Positions 25,038 through 33,686 of a DNA stretch of 64,000 bases are shown one piece after another; position 1 is the first letter of the stretch; the number at the start of each line of letters is the position of its first letter. The notes beneath the pieces are model-generated. The model was not told the DNA's origin, searched no databases, and worked only from the letters and a program-made list of their open reading frames with translations. This DNA comes from Paenibacillus oralis (lineage in GTDB: Bacteria; Bacillota; Bacilli; Paenibacillales; Paenibacillaceae). Both the position numbers and the translations under genes were made by a program. The stretch lies in assembly GCF_003863965.1 (NCBI RefSeq), contig NZ_RRCN01000001.1, forward strand, positions 5,587,054-5,651,053, in the 5' to 3' direction.

Positions 25038-25492
25038 GTTAAATTATTATTGGATATTATAGTTGATGATGACAAGACACCTCTTTAGAGCTTTTTTGTT
25101 TTAACGGTAATTGTCTCTACGATGATTTAACAGTTGTTGGTAGCTGGTTAAAGAATGCAAAACTGTAGTAAACATGATTATATTGCACCATTTTTAAAAC
25201 TTATTTTGCGTAAGAATACACAAATAGACAAGAGCTTGTATCACTTAGATATAAGCTCTTTTTGTACTAAAGTCCCCCTTTATTGAATTAACCCTGTGTG
25301 ATCTTATGTGACGTTGGTATGAGATGTTTTAGATTCAGTGTGTTTTTCAACGGTGAAAACACCGCTTTTCATCTCAAATAGAAAACAATGCCTGAAATAT
25401 GAGAGAGCCGATAACCGCGTAATAGGGTTATCGGCTCTGTGTCTGTACGGCTAGCTCTTTGACAAGCGTTTATCAGCAACCTCTCGGTTATG
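25038..25492. other. Gene-free stretch with two hairpins
   Basis: A hairpin at 25230-25264 (AGAGCTTGTATC with GATATAAGCTCT then TTTTTGT) is a good plus-strand terminator. A second at 25404-25439 (AGAGCCGATAACC with GGGTTATCGGCTCT) lies just beyond the stop of the minus-strand hydrolase and probably ends that transcript. No ORF with a ribosome-binding site is seen. Confidence 0.65.
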
Positions 25493-26629
25493 TCACTTAT
25501 TGCTGGTCTTCTTGATCAAGTCCACGCCATCGTATGCCAGACTTTCCACACTTGCAGCCTTCTGCAGTAAGTAATGATCAAAAAAGTTCTTCGTATAGTC
25601 TGTAACAAGATTTCGCATTTCCATAGCATCCCGTTCGCCTCTGATTTCCTCATTAACACTGGTAAACACGATATCGCAGTAATCTAAATGCGCAACACGA
25701 TCAACAGAGAAATAATAGGTTTCCATGCTATTGTTAGCGCCAATTATCGCATTCATGTTATAGTTAGGTTCACAAAACAGCAGCAAGAAGGGTTTCTTAA
25801 GGTCGCTGCCCTGAAGGCCGAACGCACCGCTATCCAAGCCAATCCCGCAGGCGAACCGGTCGTCGTCCCGGCAAACCATCGCCGTCGTAGCCCCTCCAAA
25901 AGAATGTCCGACTATGCCCATGCCGATGTCAAGCAACAATCTGCCCTTAAAGATGGAATTCTGCTCTCCAGAGTCCAGTTTGTAAAGATAATCGGCTACA
26001 TATCTTACATCTTCTGCCTGTAATTCACTATACTCTGTTAACTTGGCAAGTATCGGCAGTGTAAGCACGTTACGGCACATCTCAATGGCAGTTTTATCGT
26101 CAGGCCGCATCTCCATCTTACCAGCCAACGCCAGCATCTCCGGATCTTCAGAAAACGCCGTAATGACATCCGAAAAATCCTTTGATACATTAAACAGGCG
26201 CCCATCTTTACGCTTATAGATCGTGCTGTTCTGATGGCCGATGCTTACCACAACATATCCCATACTTGCCAAGTCTGTACAGATCACTGTACCCCATTCT
26301 GGAGAACCGCCCCCGCCGCAAACATAGAATAACACCGGATAGCGCTTTTCCTTCCCGGAGAGAGCAAGGTCGTCGTAACACTGGGTCTTGATATCTATAG
26401 AGTAAGCATCCTTCAACGCGGTGAGAAGTGGCTGCTCATTTAACATTTCGTAGACTTCAGGAAACATGTACGTTGATGTAGTCTTACCTTCGCTACTGTC
26501 GGACGGATAGTACACAAACGCCGTCAGTTCTCTTTTTGAGTGATCTGATGCCGTGTACTCAAAATCCATCTGGGTTCGACCGACAGTATAGCCGCCAATT
26601 GGTTCTGGAAATGCGTCATAAGTTTTCAT
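25493..26629 (-). CDS. Alpha/beta hydrolase (PAF-acetylhydrolase-like), cytoplasmic
   Basis: A 378-residue hydrolase related in layout to the membrane-anchored protein at 19.6 kb but without a membrane region. It shows the strand KRELTAFVYYPSD, an oxyanion region FYVCGGGGSPEWG, and nucleophile elbow MGIVGHSFGGATTA (serine near residue 240). A histidine candidate follows in VAHLDYCDI. GGGGGAG lies 7 bases before ATG 26629. It is downstream of and co-oriented with a TetR-family regulator, 53 bases apart, so the pair is probably one autoregulated operon. Confidence 0.82.
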   Translation of the reverse strand: MKTYDAFPEPIGGYTVGRTQMDFEYTASDHSKRELTAFVYYPSDSSEGKTTSTYMFPEVYEMLNEQPLLTALKDAYSIDIKTQCYDDLALSGKEKRYPVLFYVCGGGGSPEWGTVICTDLASMGYVVVSIGHQNSTIYKRKDGRLFNVSKDFSDVITAFSEDPEMLALAGKMEMRPDDKTAIEMCRNVLTLPILAKLTEYSELQAEDVRYVADYLYKLDSGEQNSIFKGRLLLDIGMGIVGHSFGGATTAMVCRDDDRFACGIGLDSGAFGLQGSDLKKPFLLLFCEPNYNMNAIIGANNSMETYYFSVDRVAHLDYCDIVFTSVNEEIRGERDAMEMRNLVTDYTKNFFDHYLLQKAASVESLAYDGVDLIKKTSNK

Positions 26630-26682
26630 TTTCTTGCTCCCCCTTAATTAATAAAAGTGGCGAATGTGAAATACATATATTT

Positions 26683-27342
26683 CTACTCCTTGCCTTTCTT
26701 GAGATCGCTAACAATTTCAGAATATTTATGATCTTCAAGCAGCCCATGACTCATAAAGTCAGCAAAGTACTTGCTAATCTTATGTTGCAGCTTAGAGTCC
26801 TTAATATCGAATTCCCTAAAAAACATGACTAAATTAAACTGCATTGACTCAAACATAAAAGAAATCAGGTCGTCGTCAATATCAGGTCGGAGATATCCAT
26901 CAACCCTCATTCGGCGTAAAATGTCCTTGATTAAGGGGAATGACTCGCCCTTTAGCACATTCAGATATATTTTAAGCAAAATGTTCTCAGGAATGTATAA
27001 AAGTGTTTCAGTGAGTTTGATTTCCAACTCATTCAGTGGCTCGGTCACAATGCCATTAACGTTACCAAATAAGCCAGTAAGGAAAAACTGGAAAAGGGAA
27101 TCTTCATTACTGTTATTAAAATACGCAGCTCTTTTCTGGGTCACATTACGTATTAAGAGACAATAAAGGTCATCTTTGTCTTCAAAATACCGATAAAATG
27201 TTCCGGGGTGCATGGACAAACGATCCAAAACCATCTTAATAGTTATATCCTCGTAAAGATGATCAACAAAAAGATGCATAGCGCTATTAGATATTTCCTC
27301 GCGCCTTGCTTCATCTAAACGAAAGAAAGTATTTTTTGGCAT
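26683..27342 (-). CDS. TetR-family transcriptional regulator
   Basis: A 219-residue regulator. The HTH is ITIKMVLDRLSMHPGTFYRYFEDKDDLYCLLI (residues ~33-64); the remainder is a helical ligand-binding domain. AAGGAG is 6 bases before ATG 27342. It precedes the alpha/beta hydrolase gene on the same strand, so hydrolase expression is probably released by the ligand that binds here. The upstream sequence CATGTCAAGTAGTATTGAATAAGATTCATG region is AT-rich but no clear dyad could be fixed. Confidence 0.88.
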   Translation of the reverse strand: MPKNTFFRLDEARREEISNSAMHLFVDHLYEDITIKMVLDRLSMHPGTFYRYFEDKDDLYCLLIRNVTQKRAAYFNNSNEDSLFQFFLTGLFGNVNGIVTEPLNELEIKLTETLLYIPENILLKIYLNVLKGESFPLIKDILRRMRVDGYLRPDIDDDLISFMFESMQFNLVMFFREFDIKDSKLQHKISKYFADFMSHGLLEDHKYSEIVSDLKKGKE

Positions 27343-27420
27343 AGGTTACTCCTTAATATGAGGTATGAATTGATTCACACTATACCGATAATCCATTCAC
27401 ATGTCAAGTAGTATTGAATA

Positions 27421-27728
27421 AGATTCATGGCGGAATCCTTGGGTTTTGGCGTCAAATGGGAGGGAAGCGGGGACCAGAAACATTTGGTTCTGTGGAAGGA
27501 CAATACACATATCGATTTGAAGATTGGCGACAAAGTGGCTGTGGTCAATGAAGCGCAGATACAGATGGATACCAGCACAATCATCATAAAGGAAAAAATC
27601 CGACGGTTGCGTACCGCCAGGCCGCCAAGGAAACGGGCTTTGGAAAATTTGGAGGCATTTTGGATGAAACGTTTAACAATCCGGTCGGCTTAAAAACGCA
27701 GGAAACATTGAATCTGAAATCTACATAG
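27421..27728 (+). pseudogene. Fragment of a copper amine oxidase N-terminal-domain protein
   Basis: The frame beginning RFMAESLGFGVKWEG matches the repeat of the copper amine oxidase N-terminal domain, common in Paenibacillus surface proteins. A stop lies just upstream of the Arg codon, so the 5' end is missing. After about 60 codons the reading shifts: a second frame continues as PTVAYRQAAKETGFGKFGG and reaches a TAG at 27726. Loss of the 5' end and the frameshift mark a decayed remnant. No ribosome-binding site is seen. Confidence 0.6.
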
Positions 27729-28080
27729 CTCTGGCACATAAGGGAGCTAACTAAATGTATCTTTGAATAGGCATTTCTCTAACGTAGCAATACCTACATC
27801 CAAAAGCACAACCACTATAAGGATTTAATGAATGTGTGAAACCAACAGTGGAATCTCCTTTCATTTCAGTTAAGATTTTTTTTGCTATTATGCTATTAAC
27901 CTGCATGTTATCCTTCCTCATTTTGGGTGCTGATACTCAATTAATTGAAGAACTATCGGATCAATTTTGTTTTGTCCTAATTATTATGATATGATCATTT
28001 TAGGTCATATATTAGATTCGATGAAGGCAAAAAGGGAAAATTTAATGATACTTTACGGACATTTCAATTCAACAAATACT
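27729..28080. other. AT-rich gene-free stretch before an AraC-family gene
   Basis: A TATGAT-rich segment around 27985-28000 with GATATGATCAT symmetry may hold the promoter of the AraC-family gene. Nothing else is recognised. Confidence 0.4.
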
Positions 28081-28153
28081 CTTAAAGGAGGTTTGTGTAA
28101 TCGTTCATTCATTCAAACAGGAAAATAATATAAGACCTCTTAAATATAAACCA

Positions 28154-28987
28154 GTGCTTTCTTACCCATACGATCTGGAGATTTTTAGTGTATCTTCTCT
28201 CAAAGAGCGAACACCAGAGGAACGTATGAAAATTACTTATCGTTATGAATTTTATATGCTCATTTGTGTCACGAAAGGAATGTGTACTCAATGGATCGAT
28301 TTTGAACCCATCCCTTGTAAGGAAGGAACACTGATAGTAGTAACACCAGGACAAGTCCATAATTTTGGACACGATGAAAACTGGGACGGATGGGTTATTC
28401 TATTCCGTGAAGAATTCCTTCTTCCTGCTTCACTTACATTGAGTGAACTGAATTTAACGTTTGATATTGGAAGAACGCCTAATAGTATAACTTTAAATAA
28501 TACAGAGCTGCATCGGGCAATCACTTTAATAGAGCAAATGGTTCAAGACTCTTTAATTCAAGTAGCCAAAGAGGATGTTCATATGTTGTTACGCTATCAG
28601 CTTTATGCATTCGTAACTTGGCTCAACATTATTCATAAACAAAAAAATATCCCTACTACTTCTCAGGTCTCACAAAAGTTTTTAAAATTTCAAGAATTAG
28701 TGGAGAAAAATTATGCCAAGTTAAATCATGTTAGTGACTATGCCGCCCTTTTAAATTGCACAGAAAAAACATTAACACGGGTTACGGTCGCAGCTGTTGG
28801 AATAAGTGCTAAAGCTTTCATATCAGCTCGAATTAGTCTCGAAGCTAAACGTTTATTAATGCATACAGATTACTTGATTAGCGACATTGCAGAAATGCTG
28901 AACTTTCAAGAAACTACTCACTTTAGTAAATTTTTCAAAAGGGAAACTGGCTATACGCCTGTAGAATTCCGAAAGCAGAACCTTTAA
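28154..28987 (+). CDS. AraC-family transcriptional regulator
   Basis: At least 277 residues. The N-terminal half is a cupin-like sensing domain (YRYEFYMLICVTKGMCTQWID, then TLIVVTPGQVHNFGHD). The C-terminal ~100 residues form the AraC DNA-binding domain, ending with ISDIAEMLNFQETTHFSKFFKRETGYTPVEFRK. The coordinate uses GTG 28154, but the frame is open upstream to the perfect AAAGGAGG at 28084-28091, and the residues HSFKQENNIRPLKYKP look genuine. No ATG, GTG or TTG is correctly placed there; an ATC at 28100 would be the right distance. The true start is therefore uncertain. Confidence 0.8.
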   Translation: MLSYPYDLEIFSVSSLKERTPEERMKITYRYEFYMLICVTKGMCTQWIDFEPIPCKEGTLIVVTPGQVHNFGHDENWDGWVILFREEFLLPASLTLSELNLTFDIGRTPNSITLNNTELHRAITLIEQMVQDSLIQVAKEDVHMLLRYQLYAFVTWLNIIHKQKNIPTTSQVSQKFLKFQELVEKNYAKLNHVSDYAALLNCTEKTLTRVTVAAVGISAKAFISARISLEAKRLLMHTDYLISDIAEMLNFQETTHFSKFFKRETGYTPVEFRKQNL

Positions 28988-29068
28988 TTAAATCATTCCG
29001 AAAGTACAGGGTTGGGGAATACATCTAAAAGGATTTGGTTTAACCATTATAGAAAAGGGAGTGACACT

Positions 29069-30394
29069 GTGATCCAAGGAACATTATTTGATAATGAACA
29101 TGATCGACCGTTGGCTAATCGTGTCCGTCCTCAATCGTTGGAAGACTTTATAGGTCAAAAACATTTACTTGGCCCTGGAAAAGTTCTGCACGATATGATC
29201 AAAAATGATCAAGTATCTTCTATGATATTTTGGGGTCCTCCAGGTGTCGGCAAAACAACACTAGCTAAAATCATTGCCAATCAAACCAAGTCTAAGTTTA
29301 TTGATTTTAGTGCAGTAACCAGCGGTATTAAAGAAATCCGAAATATAATGAAGGAAGCTGAGGAAAACAGGAAATTAGGGGAGAAAACCCTATTATTCAT
29401 TGATGAAATTCATAGGTTTAATAAGGCACAACAGGATGCTTTTCTTCCGTATGTGGAGAAAGGGAGCATTATTCTCATCGGCGCGACAACCGAAAATCCA
29501 TCGTTTGAAGTTAACTCAGCCTTGTTATCTCGTAGCAAAGTTTTTGTACTTCACCAACTAAGCAGTGAAGATATTGTTGAATTATTAAAAAAAGCGATCT
29601 TGGATCCTAAAGGATACGGAGAACAAAAGATAGGTTTAGAAGAGGGCGTACTTTCTGCTATCGCAGAATATTCAAATGGAGATGCCAGGGTGGCATTAAA
29701 CACCTTAGAAATGGCTGTGCTTAACGGAGAGAAACAAGGTGAATATATTGAAATTAGCAAAGAAGGGCTGCTACAAATTATTCATCGAAAATCACTTTTG
29801 TATGATAAAGATGGAGAAGAACACTATAATATTATTTCCGCATTGCATAAATCGATGCGAAATAGTGATGTAAATGCATCTATTTATTGGTTGTCTCGAA
29901 TGTTGGAATCAGGTGAAGATCCTTTATTTATTGCTCGTAGGCTAGTTAGGTTTGCAAGTGAGGACGTGGGTTTGGCAGACAATAGGGCTTTAGAAATCGC
30001 TGTTTCGGTGTTTCAGGCATGTCAATTCATAGGAATGCCAGAGTGCGATGTGCATCTAACACAAGCCGTTATATATCTGACCCTGGCTCCCAAATCGAAT
30101 TCCGCTTACTTGGCTTACCGCTATGCGAAAAAAGATGCCCTACATTCCATGAATGAACCTGTTCCTTTGCAACTTCGGAACGCTCCAACGAAGCTTATGA
30201 AAGAGCTGAACTATGGTAAAGGGTATCAGTACGCCCATGACACAGAAGAAAAGCTAACAACGATGCAGACTATGCCAGATTCCCTGATCGGACGTGAATA
30301 TTACCATCCGACAACACAGGGGTCTGAATTTAAAATTAAACAAAGGATGGAAGAAATTGCAGCATGGCACAAGAGAAACAATAATCATGAATAG
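29069..30394 (+). CDS. rarA: Replication-associated recombination protein RarA (MgsA)
   Basis: A 441-residue AAA+ ATPase that acts at stalled replication forks. It has the family opening PLANRVRPQSLEDFIGQKHLLG, Walker A GPPGVGKTT, Walker B LLFIDEIHRFNKAQQDAFLPYVE, sensor 1 in IGATTENPSFEVNSALLSR, and the C-terminal part with DEDVGLAD-like and YHPT motifs. GTG 29069 is chosen since AAGGGAG is 7 bases upstream; the longer frame from ATG 29012 has no site. Codon use is AT-rich here, unlike the later part of the window, and a second rarA may exist elsewhere in the genome. Confidence 0.9.
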   Translation: MIQGTLFDNEHDRPLANRVRPQSLEDFIGQKHLLGPGKVLHDMIKNDQVSSMIFWGPPGVGKTTLAKIIANQTKSKFIDFSAVTSGIKEIRNIMKEAEENRKLGEKTLLFIDEIHRFNKAQQDAFLPYVEKGSIILIGATTENPSFEVNSALLSRSKVFVLHQLSSEDIVELLKKAILDPKGYGEQKIGLEEGVLSAIAEYSNGDARVALNTLEMAVLNGEKQGEYIEISKEGLLQIIHRKSLLYDKDGEEHYNIISALHKSMRNSDVNASIYWLSRMLESGEDPLFIARRLVRFASEDVGLADNRALEIAVSVFQACQFIGMPECDVHLTQAVIYLTLAPKSNSAYLAYRYAKKDALHSMNEPVPLQLRNAPTKLMKELNYGKGYQYAHDTEEKLTTMQTMPDSLIGREYYHPTTQGSEFKIKQRMEEIAAWHKRNNNHE

Positions 30395-30418
30395 CTTTAC
30401 AGATAGGAGAATACCAAA

Positions 30419-30760
30419 ATGAAATTAGAAGAAATCGTAGAATATTGTTTATCTTATCCAGCCTCATATGAGGATCATCCTTTTGGAGAAGGTTGGACAG
30501 CTATACGCCACAAAGGAAACAAGAAGATCTTTGCGTTAATATTTGAAAAAGATGATCATCTATGCGTTAACCTGAAATGTGATCCTGATCGATCTGATTT
30601 CCTTCGAAACGCATTTAAAGAAGTTAAGCCGGGATATCATATGAGTAAAGAGCATTGGAATACGATTATCTTAGATGGAGACCTTCCGGAGGATGATCTT
30701 CACGATATAGTAAAACATAGTTTTGACCTGACGAGACCCAAACGTAAAGTGAAAAAATAA
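30419..30760 (+). CDS. MmcQ/YjbR family protein
   Basis: A 113-residue protein with the family features YPASYEDHPFGEGWTAIRHKGNKKIFALI and CVNLKCDPDRSDFLRN, then GYHMSKEHWNTIILDG. Members share a fold with the DNA-binding protein CyaY/YjbR class, but their role is not established. TAGGAG lies 10 bases before ATG 30419. It follows rarA by 24 bases and is likely co-transcribed. Confidence 0.88.
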   Translation: MKLEEIVEYCLSYPASYEDHPFGEGWTAIRHKGNKKIFALIFEKDDHLCVNLKCDPDRSDFLRNAFKEVKPGYHMSKEHWNTIILDGDLPEDDLHDIVKHSFDLTRPKRKVKK

Positions 30761-30949
30761 CTTATATAGATACGTAATTCAATCTAGTCAGGGTAGATAC
30801 TCTTTGTTAATGGACATCATGAAAAATATGAGTGCTGGCAAGCTGGAGATAATGCAGAGTATACTGGAGATAATTGGCTTGCTTTTAGTCTTCACAAAGA
30901 CATATGTACAAAATACGAGTTTTGTGAATAAGTATTGTTATTAAAATAT

Positions 30950-30977
30950 AGAACCGGCCCGACCCGGCTCTTTGATC
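30950..30977 (-). terminator. Hairpin after xerS
   Basis: On the minus strand GAGCCGGGTCGGGCCGGTTC forms a hairpin followed by TATATTTT, 16 bases beyond the xerS stop. Confidence 0.5.
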
Positions 30978-30992
30978 TGATTTATCTGCTTT

Positions 30993-32063
30993 TTACTTAT
31001 CCATATTATTCACGGCTTTTCGCATCTCTTCATCCGTTAAATGCGTATAAATCATCGTAGTTTGGATTGATGAATGGCCCAATTGGTTTTTTAGTCTCGG
31101 TACGTCGTTGTTTTCTTGATGATAACGTGTCGCAAAAGAATGTCTTAACGCGTGAACGGTTAGCGCCGGTTTGCCGAACGCTGCCGCATATTTTTCGATC
31201 AGCTTCTCAATGGCTCTTGGCGTCAGCCGGCGGTTTGTGCCTTTACGGCCGATCGGCGCCGCCAAAAACAAGGAATTTTCCGATTTGTCCGGCGCATATC
31301 TTGCTTCCCGGATGCTCAGGTAATTTTCCAGGTCCGCTAAAGCTTGTTCACTAAAATACACGTATTGTTCTTTATTTCCTTTACGGATTACCCGGACCAA
31401 TCCTTTGTTCATATCCAGATTCCCGATGTCGATTCCCGCAACTTCCGATAAGCGCAGTCCGGACCCAAGAATCAAGGAAACGATGGCGGTGTCTCTTTCG
31501 CGGTTAAACTCATGGAAACGAAAAATCCGCTTGTTGTCTTTGTTTTGCGCGCCAAAATCATACGCCACAAACTGCCGGAACCGCTCAAAATCATCATCCC
31601 GCAAAATTTTGCCTTCAATCCGGTTAGCGATCGTTTCCTGGCTTTCTTTAACGGCATTAAATTCTATTTTGGCCATAACATTACGCTGAATATACGGCTT
31701 TAAATCCTCGGTTTCCGCTTTATTCTGCAAATAATCGAACAACGATTTTAACGCGGACAATTTGCGGTTGATCGTATATTTGTTGTTTCCCAAACGGTAC
31801 TCTAAATGGGAAAGAAAATTTTCGATCTCGCGAACCGTCAATTTTTCCAAGCTAGGTAATTCAACGTCTTTGCGGCTTGCTGCTGCGAGCTTTTCGGCGA
31901 TCAGCCAGTCAAAAAAGATGATGAAATCATGACAGTAATTCAGCAGCGTCGTCGGCGACAATTTGCGTTTGCGGCTATCTATGTATTCGGTTACGTACCA
32001 AGGCAGTTCATTTAACTTTTCATCGATACGGTTCATATAATGCGCTTTTAACGTTTTATCCAT
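30993..32063 (-). CDS. xerS: Tyrosine recombinase XerS
   Basis: A 356-residue site-specific recombinase. The N-terminal SAM-like core-binding domain covers residues ~10-120; the catalytic domain shows the first Arg in GSGLRLSEVAG, HALRHSF with His and the second Arg, LGHSSIQTT with the second His, and the nucleophilic Tyr in IYTHLTDEE. Length and sequence fit the XerS group that resolves chromosome dimers with a single recombinase. A dif-like sequence lies just upstream of the gene, the same arrangement as in streptococci. Residues are intact. It sits where base composition changes from AT-rich to GC-rich. Confidence 0.85.
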   Translation of the reverse strand: MDKTLKAHYMNRIDEKLNELPWYVTEYIDSRKRKLSPTTLLNYCHDFIIFFDWLIAEKLAAASRKDVELPSLEKLTVREIENFLSHLEYRLGNNKYTINRKLSALKSLFDYLQNKAETEDLKPYIQRNVMAKIEFNAVKESQETIANRIEGKILRDDDFERFRQFVAYDFGAQNKDNKRIFRFHEFNRERDTAIVSLILGSGLRLSEVAGIDIGNLDMNKGLVRVIRKGNKEQYVYFSEQALADLENYLSIREARYAPDKSENSLFLAAPIGRKGTNRRLTPRAIEKLIEKYAAAFGKPALTVHALRHSFATRYHQENNDVPRLKNQLGHSSIQTTMIYTHLTDEEMRKAVNNMDK

Positions 32064-32105
32064 TTCGGCTCGGCACCTCCTAAACCAAGCATAATTCTTT
32101 TTTTA

Positions 32106-32135
32106 ATTATTCGTCAAATTATTATTTTACGTAAT
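32106..32135. other. Candidate dif-like recombination site next to xerS
   Basis: Two 11-base arms, ATTATTCGTCA (32106-32116) and TTTTACGTAAT (32125-32135), are separated by 8 bases, 43 bases upstream of xerS. The arms are only imperfectly symmetric, as in known XerS sites. Assignment is by position and form only. Confidence 0.3.
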
Positions 32136-32147
32136 TATAAAAACTCC

Positions 32148-32182
32148 TGCAGCTGGACTAAAAAGCTCATGCCCAGCTGCAA
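32148..32182 (-). terminator. Terminator of the lichenase gene
   Basis: TGCAGCTGG (32148-32156) pairs with CCAGCTGCA (32174-32182); on the minus strand the tail is GGAGTTTTTAT. Confidence 0.75.
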
Positions 32183-32187
32183 TCATA

Positions 32188-32901
32188 TTAATTGCTCGTA
32201 TATTTTACCCAGTCATATTCAGCGTACAACGGATTCGCTCCATTATAAGAACCTAACCAGTCATCCACTCCGGTTCCGTTCCATAGATTCATCATAATTT
32301 TGCCTGGCGTACTCGGAATATTCGTGGTGGCGGTATGTTTCAAAACACCGTCTACATACCATTTAATATACCCTGGCTGCCAATCGAAAGCATAGGTATG
32401 GAAGCCCTTTGATGCATCAAAGCCAAGAGAGATAACCTTTTCATGACCGCCAACCCCATTGGTATAATAGTTAAACTGCACTTTTGTCGTGTCTTTTCCT
32501 AGAAATTCGATATCTATTTCATCCCATTGTGTGCCATGAGCAGGTCCTGTATACGTGAAAAAGGATGAGACAATTCCTGTATTTTTGGCTGGCTTCATAC
32601 TGACCTCGTACAGGCCGTATCCGTAAATGTTCGTTGATCGGTACTCCGCGCAGTCAAATTTGTTGTACGCAGAACTCGTTAAGCCCAGCTTGAGCTTTCC
32701 ATCATTCGTAAAATTAACATTGTTGGCACGCCATGTGCAATTGAACACCCCCCCATTGGAATACCCATCTGCCTTTTCCCATGTACTCGGATTAAAATAA
32801 CTTAATGGTTCCCAGAACACATTCCCCGCAAAAGCGCTTACAGAAAAAATCAAAGAAAACGCAAATGTGGTCACCAGTGTAAAACAAGACTTCTTTTTCA
32901 T
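32188..32901 (-). CDS. bglS: Secreted endo-beta-1,3-1,4-glucanase (lichenase, GH16)
   Basis: A 237-residue secreted enzyme that cuts mixed-linkage beta-glucans of cereals and lichens. An N-terminal signal peptide (KKK, then hydrophobic core, cleavage after AFA near residue 25) precedes a GH16 domain. The catalytic motif WDEIDIEFLG holds the nucleophile and acid/base glutamates near residue 130. Substrate-binding text such as GYSNGGVFNCTWRANNV and YTNGVGGHEK matches Bacillus/Paenibacillus lichenases. The length is normal. A CcpA-type cre site upstream suggests glucose repression. Confidence 0.95.
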   Translation of the reverse strand: MKKKSCFTLVTTFAFSLIFSVSAFAGNVFWEPLSYFNPSTWEKADGYSNGGVFNCTWRANNVNFTNDGKLKLGLTSSAYNKFDCAEYRSTNIYGYGLYEVSMKPAKNTGIVSSFFTYTGPAHGTQWDEIDIEFLGKDTTKVQFNYYTNGVGGHEKVISLGFDASKGFHTYAFDWQPGYIKWYVDGVLKHTATTNIPSTPGKIMMNLWNGTGVDDWLGSYNGANPLYAEYDWVKYTSN

Positions 32902-32979
32902 AAGACACCTCCAGAACGATTTTAAATATGAACGAAGTTGTGAGCTATGATGTTGGAATATTTTCCCTGGGTATTTATA

Positions 32980-32993
32980 GTATAGCGCTTACA
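32980..32993 (-). promoter_or_regulatory. cre-like CcpA site upstream of the lichenase gene
   Basis: On the minus strand TGTAAGCGCTATAC matches the cre consensus TGWAANCGNTNWCA at 12 of 14 positions. It overlaps a TATACTATAAA -10 region about 80 bases before the start codon, a position suited to catabolite repression. Confidence 0.55.
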
Positions 32994-33012
32994 TTGAAAT
33001 GCGGCAACCTGT

Positions 33013-33050
33013 AAATAAATACCCGACCAGTTCCCTGATACCAGTCGGGT
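33013..33050 (-). terminator. Terminator of the ferritin-like gene
   Basis: ACCCGAC (33021-33027) and GTCGGGT (33044-33050) form a hairpin; the minus-strand tail is ATTTATTT. Confidence 0.75.
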
Positions 33051-33064
33051 TCTAATATCGCTTT

Positions 33065-33511
33065 TTACTTTTTCCCGCCCACCATAAAATACAAAAACCA
33101 GACGGCATGATTTTGTTCATCGGAAACCGTACGTTTAAATAGTTCCTTGATATAGGGATCGTGCGCTTTATCTGCGATTTCCAGGTACTGGTCAACCGTT
33201 TTTTGCTCATCCAAAAAAGCGCCGATCACTCCCGACCGGTAATCGGCCGGGCACCGTTCCGTTTGCCGCGGAGTCGCTTGCGTGCCGGTTAACGAAGCAT
33301 AGAGTTGCAAGAAGCTGTGGTAGTGCCGAATCTCGTCTTGACGGATTTCCATAATTCTCCTCTTTATCTCTTCATCCGGAGCCATGCCGGCCAATTGTTC
33401 GTAGCAGATGATCGCGTTGTATTCACCGTTTATGGCGCGTACGATGTCAGGGATTAAATTTTGGTCCGCAGAGACGCGAAACGGATCGTAAAAATCGAAA
33501 TCATAGTGCAA
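33065..33511 (-). CDS. Ferritin-like/rubrerythrin-like domain protein
   Basis: A 148-residue four-helix protein. Iron-ligand candidates occur in the expected pattern: Glu in NGEYNAIICYEQL (helix 1), EIRQDEIRHYHSF (ExxH, helix 2), DEQKTVDQYLEIAD (helix 3) and SDEQNHAVWFLYF (ExxH, helix 4). Proteins of this form in spore formers are often made late in sporulation, and the divergent neighbour is an Hsp20-like protein of the type found in coats. No N-terminal signal. The precise role is not known. Confidence 0.8.
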   Translation of the reverse strand: MHYDFDFYDPFRVSADQNLIPDIVRAINGEYNAIICYEQLAGMAPDEEIKRRIMEIRQDEIRHYHSFLQLYASLTGTQATPRQTERCPADYRSGVIGAFLDEQKTVDQYLEIADKAHDPYIKELFKRTVSDEQNHAVWFLYFMVGGKK

Positions 33512-33686
33512 ACTAACCTTCCCCTCTCGCTCTATTCAACCCTAGGCTATGCAGCCTATAGGCATTTGGTGCAAGGTCCGCATAAAGGAAAAGTCCGCGC
33601 TGTTTTTCCGCATCACTTGCTACCGTTCGAACATGAACATGCTCTGCTGAATAAACATAGACATATAATGATGTAGGTGATGCCAT

